Origin: Pseudomonadota bacterium
GTDB taxonomy: Bacteria; Pseudomonadota; Gammaproteobacteria; Steroidobacterales; Steroidobacteraceae
Assembly: GCA_021847105.1 (NCBI GenBank)
Contig: JAJZUT010000006.1
Location: 62,001-126,000, forward strand
Length of the DNA stretch: 64,000 nt
Direction of reading: 5' to 3'
Of the stretch, positions 16,060 through 26,710 are shown in pieces (positions within the stretch are counted from its first letter, which is position 1; every line of letters starts with the position of its first letter). Made by a program: the position numbers and the translations under genes. Under the pieces are notes generated by a model. The model ran no database searches. It worked only from the letters and a program-made list of their open reading frames with translations, and was not told the DNA's origin.

Positions 16060-18495
16060 ATGATGGGTGCGCCAGCACGCTATATCCGGTTTTTTGAACA
16101 GATCTCGGCCTCCGATCTATCCCTAGTCGGCGGCAAGACCGCCTCGCTCGGGGAGATGTACCAGACCCTGCGTCCACTCGGGGTGCTGATACCGAACGGC
16201 TTCGCAATTACGACCGATGCATACCGCGACATGCTGCAGCGCGCGCAGGCCTGGCAACCGTTGCATGAGCTGCTCGCCGAGCTGAAGGTGGATGATCCGC
16301 AAGACCTAACCCGCCGCGCACAGCGGGCACGCGAGATCGTCTACGCAGCCGGCCTGCCGGAGGATCTGCGCACACAGATACTGGCAGCGTATCGACGCCT
16401 GCGCGAGGAATCCGAGCAGCCGATCAGCGTCGCAGTGCGCAGCTCCGCAACGGCCGAGGATCTGCCGACGATGAGCTTTGCCGGGCAGCAGGACTCGTTT
16501 TTGAACATCCAGGGCGAGGCGCGGCTGCTCGATGCCTGTCGACGTTGCTTCGCAAGTCTATTTACGGATCGGGCCATCCACTACCGCGTCGACAATGGCT
16601 TTGATCATTTCAAAGTCGCCTTGTCGATTGCGGTGCAGAAGATGGTGCGCGCCGATCTCGCCGCGAGCGGCGTCATGTTCACACTGGATACCGAAAGCGG
16701 CTTTCGCGACGTGGTGCTGATTACCGGCAGCTACGGACTCGGCGAGAATATCGTGCAGGGTGCCGTCGAGCCCGATGAGTTCGTCGTGTTCAAGCCGACC
16801 TTCCTCACCGGACGGCGAGCGGTTCTGCGCCATACCCTCGGCCGCAAGCAAATCCGCATGATCTACGCCGAGGAGGCTGCGCACGAGCCTACCCTCAACG
16901 TGGCCACCACGCCTGAGGAGCGAGAACGCTTTTGCCTCAGCGACGAGGAAGTACTGGTGCTTGCCGACTACGCGATCAAGATCGAGCAGCACTACAGCAG
17001 GCAGGCGAAGCGGGCCATGCCGATGGATATCGAGTGGGCCAAGGACGGCATCGATGGTCACCTGTACATCGTGCAGGCCCGGCCGGAGACCAGCGCGTCG
17101 CGCCGTCGCGAGACCACTCTCGAGGAATATCGACTAGGGACGACGCCCGAGCCGATCGTGACGGGATATGCCGTGGGCGCTCGCATCGCCGGCGGAACAG
17201 TCCGGTTGATCAAGAGCGTCGCGGAAATCGGCACCTTTCGCCCCGGCGAAGTCCTCGTCACAGACAGTACGACGCCTGACTGGGAGCCGATCATGCATCG
17301 TGCCGCGGCGATCGTGACCAATCGCGGCGGGCGCACCTGCCACGCCGCGATCGTCGCGCGCGAATTCGGCATCCCGGCGGTCGTCGGTACCGCAAACGCG
17401 ACCGAGCGCCTCTCGAGCGGTCAGTTCGTGACAGTCTCCTGTGCCGAAGGCGAACTCGGCCGCGTCTACGCGGGGAAGATCCCCTTCGAGATCCGCCGTA
17501 CCGATCTCGCGACGCTCGCCCGACCGCACACGAAGATGATGCTGATCCTGGCCAATCCCGCTACCGCCTTTCAAATGAGCTTTCTGCCAAATGATGGCGT
17601 CGCGCTCGCACGCATGGAGTTCATCATCACCGAGCACATCAAGGCGCACCCGATGGCACTGCTGCACCCAGACCGGGTGGCCGATGAGAGCGAACGGGGC
17701 GCCATCGAGGCGCTGACCCGCGGATATGCACACGCGCGTGATTTTTTCGTGCAGCGACTCAGCGAGGGTCTCGGCACGATTGCCGCGGCGTTCTATCCGA
17801 AGCCGGTGATCGTGCGCATGTCGGATTTCAAGAGCAATGAATATGCCGGCCTGCTCGGTGGCCGCTGGTTCGAGCCGAAGGAGGAAAACCCCATGCTCGG
17901 ACTGCGCGGTGCCGCCCGTTACACTCACCCGAGCTATGCGGAGGGATTTGCGCTTGAGTGCGCGGCGATTCAGCGGGCCCGCGACAACCTGGGGCTCGTG
18001 AACATCACGCCGATGATTCCGTTCTGCCGGCGGCTCGAGGAAGGCGCAGCAGTCCTGGCGCGCATGCGGGATCTCGGCCTCGAACGCGGCAGGAACGGTC
18101 TCGAAGTCTACGTCATGTGCGAGATTCCCAATAATGTGCTGCTGATCGACGAATTCAGCCGACTGTTCGATGGTTTCTCGATCGGCTCAAACGATCTGAC
18201 ACAGCTCACGCTGGGCGTCGATCGTGACTCGGCCTCGGTCGCGTTCGACTTCGACGAGCGCGACCCGGGTGTGCGCAAGCTGCTCAAGCTCGCGGTCGAG
18301 GGCTGTCGGCGCAATGGCCGGCACTCCGGGATCTGCGGCCAGGCGCCATCCGATTATCCGGAGATCACCGCCGAGTTGGTCCGCCTCGGCATCGATTCGA
18401 TTGGCCTGAACCCCGATGCACTCGTCCCAACGACGCTACGGGTCCTCGAGCTCGAACGTGAAATGGCGAGCGCCCCCAAGCAGTCGGCCGCGTAG
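16060..18495 (+). CDS. ppsA: Phosphoenolpyruvate synthase
   Basis: 811 residues, the usual PpsA length. N-terminal ATP-grasp pyruvate-phosphate-dikinase domain (VGGKTASLGEMYQTL, then SVAVRSSATAEDLPTMSFAG), central swivelling domain with the phospho-acceptor His in TNRGGRTCHAAIVAREFGIP, and C-terminal PEP/pyruvate TIM barrel with SIGSNDLTQLTLGVDRD and a catalytic Cys in HSGICGQAPSDYPE. It makes PEP from pyruvate with ATP converted to AMP and phosphate, feeding gluconeogenesis. AAAGAGG lies just upstream of two consecutive ATGs (16060 and 16063); either could be used. It leads the run ppsA-CBS-pfk-CBS on the same strand. Confidence 0.95.
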   Translation: MMGAPARYIRFFEQISASDLSLVGGKTASLGEMYQTLRPLGVLIPNGFAITTDAYRDMLQRAQAWQPLHELLAELKVDDPQDLTRRAQRAREIVYAAGLPEDLRTQILAAYRRLREESEQPISVAVRSSATAEDLPTMSFAGQQDSFLNIQGEARLLDACRRCFASLFTDRAIHYRVDNGFDHFKVALSIAVQKMVRADLAASGVMFTLDTESGFRDVVLITGSYGLGENIVQGAVEPDEFVVFKPTFLTGRRAVLRHTLGRKQIRMIYAEEAAHEPTLNVATTPEERERFCLSDEEVLVLADYAIKIEQHYSRQAKRAMPMDIEWAKDGIDGHLYIVQARPETSASRRRETTLEEYRLGTTPEPIVTGYAVGARIAGGTVRLIKSVAEIGTFRPGEVLVTDSTTPDWEPIMHRAAAIVTNRGGRTCHAAIVAREFGIPAVVGTANATERLSSGQFVTVSCAEGELGRVYAGKIPFEIRRTDLATLARPHTKMMLILANPATAFQMSFLPNDGVALARMEFIITEHIKAHPMALLHPDRVADESERGAIEALTRGYAHARDFFVQRLSEGLGTIAAAFYPKPVIVRMSDFKSNEYAGLLGGRWFEPKEENPMLGLRGAARYTHPSYAEGFALECAAIQRARDNLGLVNITPMIPFCRRLEEGAAVLARMRDLGLERGRNGLEVYVMCEIPNNVLLIDEFSRLFDGFSIGSNDLTQLTLGVDRDSASVAFDFDERDPGVRKLLKLAVEGCRRNGRHSGICGQAPSDYPEITAELVRLGIDSIGLNPDALVPTTLRVLELEREMASAPKQSAA

Positions 18496-18541
18496 CCGGC
18501 CTCACCTTACGCATGACTTACCCCAGCCGCACGGTGCCATC

Positions 18542-18994
18542 ATGAATGTCGGAAGCATTTGCAAACATCAGGTCGTCACCATTACCCCGGGCACGGATCT
18601 GGTTGCCGCCGCGGAGCGGATGCGCGAACAGCACGTCGGCTTCCTGGTCGTGGTGGAGCCGGAGCCGAACACTCCCTACGGACGCCCAGTAGGTGTGCTT
18701 ACCGATCGCGACATCGTCGTGTCTGTCGTAGCCCGTGGCGCCGATCCGAAGCAGCTCACTGCTGCGGATCTGATGAAGCAGTACCCGGCCGTCGCGGATG
18801 AATCCGATGCACTGGAACAGGCGTTGCGCACGATGCGGCGCATGGGCGTGCGACGCCTGCCCGTGGTCGGCGTTGCAGGCATGCTGACAGGCGTGCTGGC
18901 CTTGGATGACGTGCTCGATGTTGTGGCCGGGGAGATCGGTGACCTATCCGGAACCGTACGCAACGAGCAACGCATCGAGAATCAGCTGCGATGA
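18542..18994 (+). CDS. CBS-pair domain protein
   Basis: 150 residues made of two CBS motifs only: about 8-60 with VGVLTDRDIVVSVVARG, and about 78-135 with RRLPVVGVAGMLTGVLALDDVLDVV. CBS pairs bind adenine nucleotides such as AMP or ATP and act as energy sensors. It lies 46 bases after ppsA and 52 bases before the phosphofructokinase, in the same orientation, suggesting a regulatory role for one or both enzymes. This role is inference from context. Confidence 0.82.
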   Translation: MNVGSICKHQVVTITPGTDLVAAAERMREQHVGFLVVVEPEPNTPYGRPVGVLTDRDIVVSVVARGADPKQLTAADLMKQYPAVADESDALEQALRTMRRMGVRRLPVVGVAGMLTGVLALDDVLDVVAGEIGDLSGTVRNEQRIENQLR

Positions 18995-19046
18995 GCATGC
19001 CAGTCGTTGACGCGGCTGGAAGACATCCGGGCGAGGAAGGCGGGGC

Positions 19047-20039
19047 ATGGGGCGGCGGCAGGACATGACAAGGCGGGTTGCAATCCTCACCAGCGGCGGC
19101 GATGCACCGGGGATGAACGCGGCAATCCGCGCCGCCGTGCGCACCGGCGTCGCGCGCGAGCTGGAGATGTTCGGTGTTCGTCACGGCTACACGGGACTGA
19201 TCGCCGGGGATTTCATTGCTCTGGGTATCCGGGAGGTCGGCGGCATCATCGACCGCGGTGGGACGATGCTCGGCACGAGTCGCTGCCCCCCGTTCCTCAC
19301 CGATGCAGGCCAGCAGGCTGCGGTCCGCCGGTTGACCGAGCACGGCATCACCGGACTCATCGTCGTGGGCGGAAATGGTTCGCAGCATGGCTCGCTCGCG
19401 CTCGCGCAGCGCGGCGTCCCGGTGGTCGGCATTGCCTCAACGATCGACAACGACCTCGCCGGTTCAGAAGTCACGCTCGGTGCGACCACAGCGCTAGATG
19501 TGGCGCTCGAGGCCATCTCGCGCCTGCGCGTCACGGCCTCGGCGCACGGCCGGGTTTTCCTCGTCGAGGTGATGGGGCGCGCATGCGGTTATCTGGCCCT
19601 GATGGCCGGCATTGCCGGCGGCGCCGAGGCGATAGTCATTCCCGAATCCGAGCAGTCCCCGGAACAGGTCGCCACGGCGATCCAGGAGGCCTATGAGCGC
19701 GGCAAGAGTCACGCCATCGTGGTCGTGGCCGAGGGCGCAAGACACAACGCCGACGCCCTGGCCGGCTATTTCACCGAGCACGCCGAACGGCTCAATTTCG
19801 AGCTACGGGTGACGAAGCTCGGCCACGTGCAGCGCGGCGGCAGCCCTGGCGCCTTTGACCGGCTGAGCGCAACGATCCTTGGGGCCACTGCGGTCGAGCG
19901 CCTGTGCGCCGGGGAGCACGGCATCCTGCTCGGGCTCACCGGCACACAGGTCACGACGAGCACACTGGCCGCTGCGGTACAAGCCGCCAAGCCCATCGAG
20001 TCCCAGTGGCTGCATCTGGCGCACGTGCTCTCGCGATGA
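19047..20039 (+). CDS. pfkA: 6-phosphofructokinase with altered GGDGS motif
   Basis: 330 residues, ATP-PFK length. Seen: N-terminal TSGGDAPGMNAAIRA, STIDNDL (catalytic Asp at 134/136), VEVMGRACGYLA and LGHVQRGGSP. The Mg-ATP loop that reads GGDGS in E. coli PfkA is GGNGS here (Asn110 in place of the metal-site Asp); pyrophosphate-dependent enzymes instead have GGDD. The phosphate donor is therefore uncertain. The start at 19047 has GAGGAAGG upstream; a second ATG at 19065 is less well placed. It is flanked on both sides by CBS-pair proteins and follows ppsA, an enzyme of the opposite direction of glycolysis. Confidence 0.88.
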   Translation: MGRRQDMTRRVAILTSGGDAPGMNAAIRAAVRTGVARELEMFGVRHGYTGLIAGDFIALGIREVGGIIDRGGTMLGTSRCPPFLTDAGQQAAVRRLTEHGITGLIVVGGNGSQHGSLALAQRGVPVVGIASTIDNDLAGSEVTLGATTALDVALEAISRLRVTASAHGRVFLVEVMGRACGYLALMAGIAGGAEAIVIPESEQSPEQVATAIQEAYERGKSHAIVVVAEGARHNADALAGYFTEHAERLNFELRVTKLGHVQRGGSPGAFDRLSATILGATAVERLCAGEHGILLGLTGTQVTTSTLAAAVQAAKPIESQWLHLAHVLSR

Positions 20040-20103
20040 GACGGGCTGCGCGATGGTCAGGCGAATCAGATCAGAATGGAACGGGTAGTGAGGAGTCCGG
20101 ATC

Positions 20104-20553
20104 ATGAAATTGAAAGAGTTGTGCACGCCCGACGTCGTTTATTGCTCGGCCGACATCAGTGTGCTGCACGCGGCACGACTCATGCGCGAACGGCATGTCG
20201 GCGATCTGATCATCGTCGATGAGAGTGACGACGATCACGCACCGCTTGGGATCGTCACCGATCGCGATTTCGTGGTCGAAGTGCTCGCCAAAGAGCTGGA
20301 TGCCGCCAAGGTGCGGGTTCGAGACATCATGCGCGCACCGCTGGTCATCGGACGTGCGTCGGAGGATGCCGAGTACGCGCTTGAGCGGATGAAAGCCCAT
20401 GGCGTGCGCCGCGTTCCGGTGCTAGACGAGGCCGGCAAGCTGACCGGCATACTGACCCTGGACGACCTCATCAGACGCCTGGCCGCCGAGGCGGCCGTCC
20501 TCGCTCAAGTGATTACCCAGGAGCAGGACCGCGAACACCGTCTGCGGCGGTGA
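20104..20553 (+). CDS. CBS-pair domain protein
   Basis: 149 residues, two CBS motifs: about 8-62 with LGIVTDRDFVVEVLAKELDA, and about 72-130 with RRVPVLDEAGKLTGILTLDDLIRRLA. It is a paralogue of the CBS protein upstream of pfkA: both share the MREQHVG/MRERHVG and VTDRDxVVxVxA patterns. It carries no attached catalytic domain, so it probably acts by binding a partner in response to adenine nucleotides. Ends in a short, charged helix (ITQEQDREHRLRR). Confidence 0.82.
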   Translation: MKLKELCTPDVVYCSADISVLHAARLMRERHVGDLIIVDESDDDHAPLGIVTDRDFVVEVLAKELDAAKVRVRDIMRAPLVIGRASEDAEYALERMKAHGVRRVPVLDEAGKLTGILTLDDLIRRLAAEAAVLAQVITQEQDREHRLRR

Positions 20554-20698
20554 GCGCCGCCCGCGTCCGCCCCCCGCCCCCGCGGCACCCGCAGGCTGTC
20601 CGGATTGTGCCCGGACGGTCCATGCGCACCCAGCACTGCTAAACTTCGCGCAGGCCGCAAGCCCGCCCGGGCGAGCGTAAACCCTGCCAGCACACTGG

Positions 20699-21823
20699 AT
20701 GACAATGAACCCGCCTGCTCTCTTCACGCCCCTGCGTCTCCGCAATCTCGATCTGGTCAACCGGATCGTGATCGCGCCGATGTGTCAGTACTCGGCCGAC
20801 AATGGCTGCATGAGCGACTGGCATCTGATCCATCTCGGACATCTGGCGCTCTCCGGTGCGGCGCTTCTGACGATCGAGGCAACCGCGGTCTCGCCTGAAG
20901 GCCGCATTACCTACGGCGACGTCGGGTTGTGGGATGAGCAGACCGAGACTGCGATGGGGCGCACCCTGGAGCGCATTCGCCACTGGTCGCCGATGCCGAT
21001 TGCGGTGCAACTGGCCCATGCCGGTCGCAAGGCCTCGACCGAGGCGCCCTGGAAGGGCGGTCATCAGCTCCCCCCGCATCACCCGCACGGTTGGCAGACC
21101 GTCGCGCCGTCGGCGCTTGCCTTCGGTGCGGCCGAAAATCCGCCCACCGCGCTCGATCGCGCCGGCTTACGGGCGGTGCGCGAGGCGTTCGCCGCGGCAG
21201 CAGCCCGCGCAAGCCGGATTGGACTCGATGCCGTGCAGATTCATGCTGCGCATGGTTACCTGTTGCACCAGTTTCTCTCGCCGCTCGCCAACCGGCGTGA
21301 GGATGAATACGGTGGTTCGCTCGAGAACCGCCTGCGCTTTCCGCTGGAGGTCTTCGACGCGGTACGTGCGGCATTTCCGGCGGACAAACCCGTCTCTGTG
21401 CGGGTATCGGCGACCGATTGGCTCGAGAGCGGATGGGACCTTGAACAGACCGTCGCCTTCGCCGAGAAGCTGCAGGAGCGCGGCTGCGATGCCATTCACG
21501 TCTCAAGCGGTGGTCTGCATCCTGCGCAACGCATTCCGGTTGGACCGGGCTACCAGGTGCCCCTGGCACGCGCCGTCAAAGCCGCGGTGCGAATCCCGGT
21601 CGTCGCCGTTGGACTGATCAGCGGCTTCGAGCAGGCAGAAGCCATCGTTGCGACGGGGGACGCGGACTTCGTGGCCCTCGCCCGCACGATACTCTACGAC
21701 CCGCGCTGGCCCTGGCATGCCGCCGCGGCGCTTGGCGCACAAGTGCGTGCGCCGAACCAGTACCTACGGTGCGAGCCGCAGCGGCTGCGCGGCCTGTTCA
21801 AGCCGGAACAATCTACCGGATGA
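20699..21823 (+). CDS. Old-yellow-enzyme family NADH:flavin oxidoreductase (YqjM/XenA type)
   Basis: 374 residues, FMN-binding TIM barrel. The N-terminal APMCQYSADNG motif has the redox-tuning Cys of the thermophilic-like subclass (YqjM, XenA), and QIHAAHGYLLHQFLSPLANRR contains the substrate-binding His and the conserved phosphate loop nearby. These enzymes reduce activated C=C bonds of enals and enones with NAD(P)H and often protect against electrophiles. It converges on zwf with a 29-base gap and no obvious terminator. Physiological substrate unknown. Confidence 0.9.
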   Translation: MTMNPPALFTPLRLRNLDLVNRIVIAPMCQYSADNGCMSDWHLIHLGHLALSGAALLTIEATAVSPEGRITYGDVGLWDEQTETAMGRTLERIRHWSPMPIAVQLAHAGRKASTEAPWKGGHQLPPHHPHGWQTVAPSALAFGAAENPPTALDRAGLRAVREAFAAAAARASRIGLDAVQIHAAHGYLLHQFLSPLANRREDEYGGSLENRLRFPLEVFDAVRAAFPADKPVSVRVSATDWLESGWDLEQTVAFAEKLQERGCDAIHVSSGGLHPAQRIPVGPGYQVPLARAVKAAVRIPVVAVGLISGFEQAEAIVATGDADFVALARTILYDPRWPWHAAAALGAQVRAPNQYLRCEPQRLRGLFKPEQSTG

Positions 21824-21852
21824 GCACGCGGCCCTAGCGCCGCTCGCAACAC

Positions 21853-23232
21853 CTAAGCCGCAACGGTCGGATCGTACCAACCCTCGGGCGGAGCCACTCG
21901 GGCCGCTTCCTGCGGACCCCAACTGCCCGGCTCATAGGGATGGACGGGGGTGTTCGCCTTCAGCGCCGGATCGACGATACGCCACGCCTCCTCGACGTAG
22001 TCCTCGCGCGCAAACAGCGTCCGGTCGCCGGCCATCGCGTCGGTGAGTACCCGTTCATAGGCGTCCATCTCATTGGCCCCGGCGTGACGGCTCGCCAACA
22101 GCTCGTTGGTCTGGCCTATACCGAGCTCGGCATCGTCCATCACATTCAAGCCGATGGCCATTTCGTTCTCGGGACTGATACGGAACCGGAAGTAATCATG
22201 TTGCGGCGTACAGCCCGGATAGACCGCCGGCGGCCGACGCAGATGCGCAACCACCTCAGTACAGGTCACGGGGAGCGATTTGCCGGCCCGGATATAGAAG
22301 GGCACTCCCTGCCACCGCCAGTTATCGATCGCCAAACGCATGGCCGCGAACGTTTCGGTCTTTGAGTCCGGCGCGACCCCCTTCTCATCGAGATATCCCC
22401 GGAACTGGCCGCGCACCAGATCGGTCGGCGTGAGCTCTGGAATCGCCTTGAGGACCTTCACCTTCTCGTCGCGAATCGATTCGCTGTCGGTGCGTGCCGG
22501 CGGCTCCATGGCGAGATTGGCCAACACCTGGAACAGGTGGTTCTGCACGACGTCGCGTACCGTGCCGATCGGGTCGTAAAAGGCGCCACGACCCTGAATG
22601 CCGAAGTTCTCGGCCATCGTGATCTGCACGCTCTTGATGTAATCGCGATTCCAGAACGCCTCGAGCAGCGCATTGGTGAAGCGGAAGAACACCATGTTGT
22701 GCACGGGGCGCTTGCCCAGATAGTGATCGATGCGAAAGATGTGTTCTTCGTCGAACACGCTGAGCAGGATCTGATTGAGCGCGCGTGCCGACTGCAGATC
22801 CCTCCCGAAAGGCTTCTCCACCACCACACGGGCGCCCGCATCGGTACAGCCTGCCTGTGCCAACTGCTCGACGACTTTGCCGAACAGGGAGGGCGGAATC
22901 GCCAGATAGTGCGCCGGACGGCGGGCCGTACCGAGCAGCTTGCGCAGCGTGCGGAATGTCGCCGAGTCGGCGTAGTCGCCGTCGACATAGGACAGCAGCG
23001 AGGTCAGCTGGGCAAACGCCTCGGGATCCACGCCGCCCCCATGCTTCTCCAGGCTGTCGCGCGCCCGCTCCCGCAACTGCTCAACGCCCCAACCGGCTTT
23101 GGCCACACCGATGACGGGCACCTTGAGCGCACCCCGTTTGATCATCGCCTGCAGTGCCGGGAAGATCTTCTTGTAGGCCAGATCTCCGGTGGCGCCGAAG
23201 AACACCAGCGCATCGTTGTGGGTATTGTTCAT
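21853..23232 (-). CDS. zwf: Glucose-6-phosphate 1-dehydrogenase
   Basis: 459 residues. Contains the nucleotide-binding FFGATGDLAYKKIFPAL at about 10-26 and the active-site RIDHYLGK signature. It oxidises glucose 6-phosphate to 6-phosphogluconolactone with NAD(P)+. The ATG at 23232 (MNNTHNDALVFFGATG) fits the family; the longer frame upstream lies in the gap and gnd. It is the last gene of tal-glk-pgi-gnd-zwf, following gnd by 22 bases. No pgl (lactonase) gene is present in the run. Confidence 0.94.
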   Translation of the reverse strand: MNNTHNDALVFFGATGDLAYKKIFPALQAMIKRGALKVPVIGVAKAGWGVEQLRERARDSLEKHGGGVDPEAFAQLTSLLSYVDGDYADSATFRTLRKLLGTARRPAHYLAIPPSLFGKVVEQLAQAGCTDAGARVVVEKPFGRDLQSARALNQILLSVFDEEHIFRIDHYLGKRPVHNMVFFRFTNALLEAFWNRDYIKSVQITMAENFGIQGRGAFYDPIGTVRDVVQNHLFQVLANLAMEPPARTDSESIRDEKVKVLKAIPELTPTDLVRGQFRGYLDEKGVAPDSKTETFAAMRLAIDNWRWQGVPFYIRAGKSLPVTCTEVVAHLRRPPAVYPGCTPQHDYFRFRISPENEMAIGLNVMDDAELGIGQTNELLASRHAGANEMDAYERVLTDAMAGDRTLFAREDYVEEAWRIVDPALKANTPVHPYEPGSWGPQEAARVAPPEGWYDPTVAA

Positions 23233-23254
23233 GGTGTGCTCACCTGACTCACGC

Positions 23255-24271
23255 CTACTTCGAGGGCTTCTCGAGATGACCGCCAAACTCGTAGCGCATC
23301 GCAGAGAGGACCTTCGCCTGAAAATCCGCCTCGCCCCGTGAGCTGAATCGCTCATAGAGCGCGGTGGTGAGCACCGGAGCCGGCTGACCCTCATCGATCG
23401 CGGCCTTGATCGTCCACCGTCCCTCGCCGGAATCGGATACGTGCCCGGCAAACTGCGTCAGCTGCGGATCGCTGTACAGCGCGGCGGCGGTCAGGTCGAG
23501 CAGCCATGAGGCGATCACGCTGCCACGTCGCCACACTTCGGCGATGTCCGCGAGGTTCAGATCGTACTGATAGTGCTGCGGATCACGCAGCGGAGTGGTC
23601 TCGGCGTCCACCTCGCCAGCACGCTTGCCAACATTCGCCGCGCGCAGAATGCCCAAACCCTCCGCATATGCGGCCATGACGCCGTACTCGATTCCGTTGT
23701 GGACCATCTTGACGAAATGACCTGCACCGTTCGGGCCGCAGTGCAGGTAGCCCTGTTCGGAAGTGCCTGTGGATCGCTCGCGACCGGGGGTGCGGGCAAT
23801 ATCGCCCATGCCCGGAGCAAGGCTTGCGAAGATCGGATCGAGGCGCTGAACCACAGCCGGCTCGCCTCCGATCATCATGCAGTAGCCTCGCTCAAGGCCC
23901 CAGACGCCGCCGCTGGTGCCGACATCTACATAATGTATGCCTTTGCTCGCGAGCATCTGCGCACGACGAATATCGTCCACGTAGTAGGAGTTACCGCCGT
24001 CGATGACGATATCGCCCTTCCCCAGCAAAGGCACGAGCTCCGCGAGCGTGTCATCAACCACCGCCGCGGGCACCATCAGCCACACGGCGCGCGGCGCTGT
24101 GAGTTTCTGCACGAACTCCGCCATTGAGCCGGCGCCCGTCGCCTTGTCCCGCGTCAATGCGGCCACCGCCGCAGCCGAGCGGTCGAACACCACGCAATCG
24201 TGTCCGCTGCGCACCAGCCGGCGCACCATGTTCGCGCCCATCCGTCCGAGTCCGATCATTCCAAGTTGCAT
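23255..24271 (-). CDS. gnd: 6-phosphogluconate dehydrogenase, short (YqeC/GntZ-like) type
   Basis: 338 residues, clearly shorter than the roughly 470-residue E. coli Gnd and matching the NAD-preferring short form. N-terminal Rossmann GMIGLGRMGANMVRRL, VIDGGNSYY, and the catalytic segment GPNGAGHFVKMVHNGIEYG with Lys and His/Asn. It decarboxylates 6-phosphogluconate to ribulose 5-phosphate. AAGGAG precedes the ATG at 24271. Lies 83 bases after pgi and 22 before zwf in the same operon. Confidence 0.92.
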   Translation of the reverse strand: MQLGMIGLGRMGANMVRRLVRSGHDCVVFDRSAAAVAALTRDKATGAGSMAEFVQKLTAPRAVWLMVPAAVVDDTLAELVPLLGKGDIVIDGGNSYYVDDIRRAQMLASKGIHYVDVGTSGGVWGLERGYCMMIGGEPAVVQRLDPIFASLAPGMGDIARTPGRERSTGTSEQGYLHCGPNGAGHFVKMVHNGIEYGVMAAYAEGLGILRAANVGKRAGEVDAETTPLRDPQHYQYDLNLADIAEVWRRGSVIASWLLDLTAAALYSDPQLTQFAGHVSDSGEGRWTIKAAIDEGQPAPVLTTALYERFSSRGEADFQAKVLSAMRYEFGGHLEKPSK

Positions 24272-24354
24272 GATTCGCTCCTTTGTCTGTACTCGACAGA
24301 TCAACGCCGCGGCGAGTTCCCCAGCGGAGCCTCCTCCGTCCGGCGCTTGCGCGG

Positions 24355-25994
<1,640 letters not shown>

Positions 25995-25998
<4 letters not shown>

Positions 25999-26708
25999 GC
26001 ACGATCTCCCTGCTTGCGATGCGGCCTCACCGGCGTTTTGGCCCGCCGCTTGCCGACTCTCGCCTTCTCCCAGAGCTTGAAACCACCCGCGAAGGCGTTA
26101 GCGTTATCGCCAGCGCGGCAGCGTGGCGGCAGTTCCTTCAAGTGCCTGACATTGCCGCCGCCGATCACCACCTCATCGGGTTCGAGCGCATGCGTGAGCC
26201 GCTCGATCACATCCGCGACGTGCTTGCGCCATTTCTTCTTGCCCATGCGTGCAAGGGCGCGGTCGCTGACGTAATCCTCGTAGGTGTGCTTCAGGTACGG
26301 CAGATGCCCGATCTCCATCGGCTCGACGATGCCGTCGATGATAAGTGCGGTCCCAAGACCGGTGCCGAGCCCCAGGAACAGCATCTTGCCACCGCGGTAA
26401 CCGCCGAGGGCTTGCATGGCCGCATCGTTGATGACGCGCACCGGACAGCCAAAGGCACGCGCAAAGTCGAACCCGACCCAGCCGGAACCAAGATTGTGCG
26501 GCTCGGCAACGACCCGGTCGTGCATCACCGGTCCGGGGTAGCCGATGGCGACGACGTCGTAGCGCCAGCCACGCGCCAGCCGCTTGACCTTCGCGACCAT
26601 CTGCCGGGCCGTGAGCTTCGGTCCCGATGCGAACTCCCGTTTCTCCGTCTGGCCGGTAGCAAGAATTTTGACGTGTGTTCCGCCGACATCGACGACCAGT
26701 ACGTTCAT
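25995..26708 (-). CDS. ROK-family glucokinase, polyphosphate-glucokinase-like
   Basis: 237 residues. Has the N-terminal phosphate loop [11 protein letters not shown], catalytic Asp in [23 protein letters not shown] and the C-terminal [12 protein letters not shown]. The short length, lack of the ROK zinc-binding Cys cluster and the overall pattern resemble the strictly polyphosphate/ATP glucokinases (PPGK). It would phosphorylate glucose to feed pgi and zwf. The C-terminus is strongly basic ([18 protein letters not shown]). It sits three bases after tal and overlaps pgi. Confidence 0.82.
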
Positions 26709-26710
26709 AT

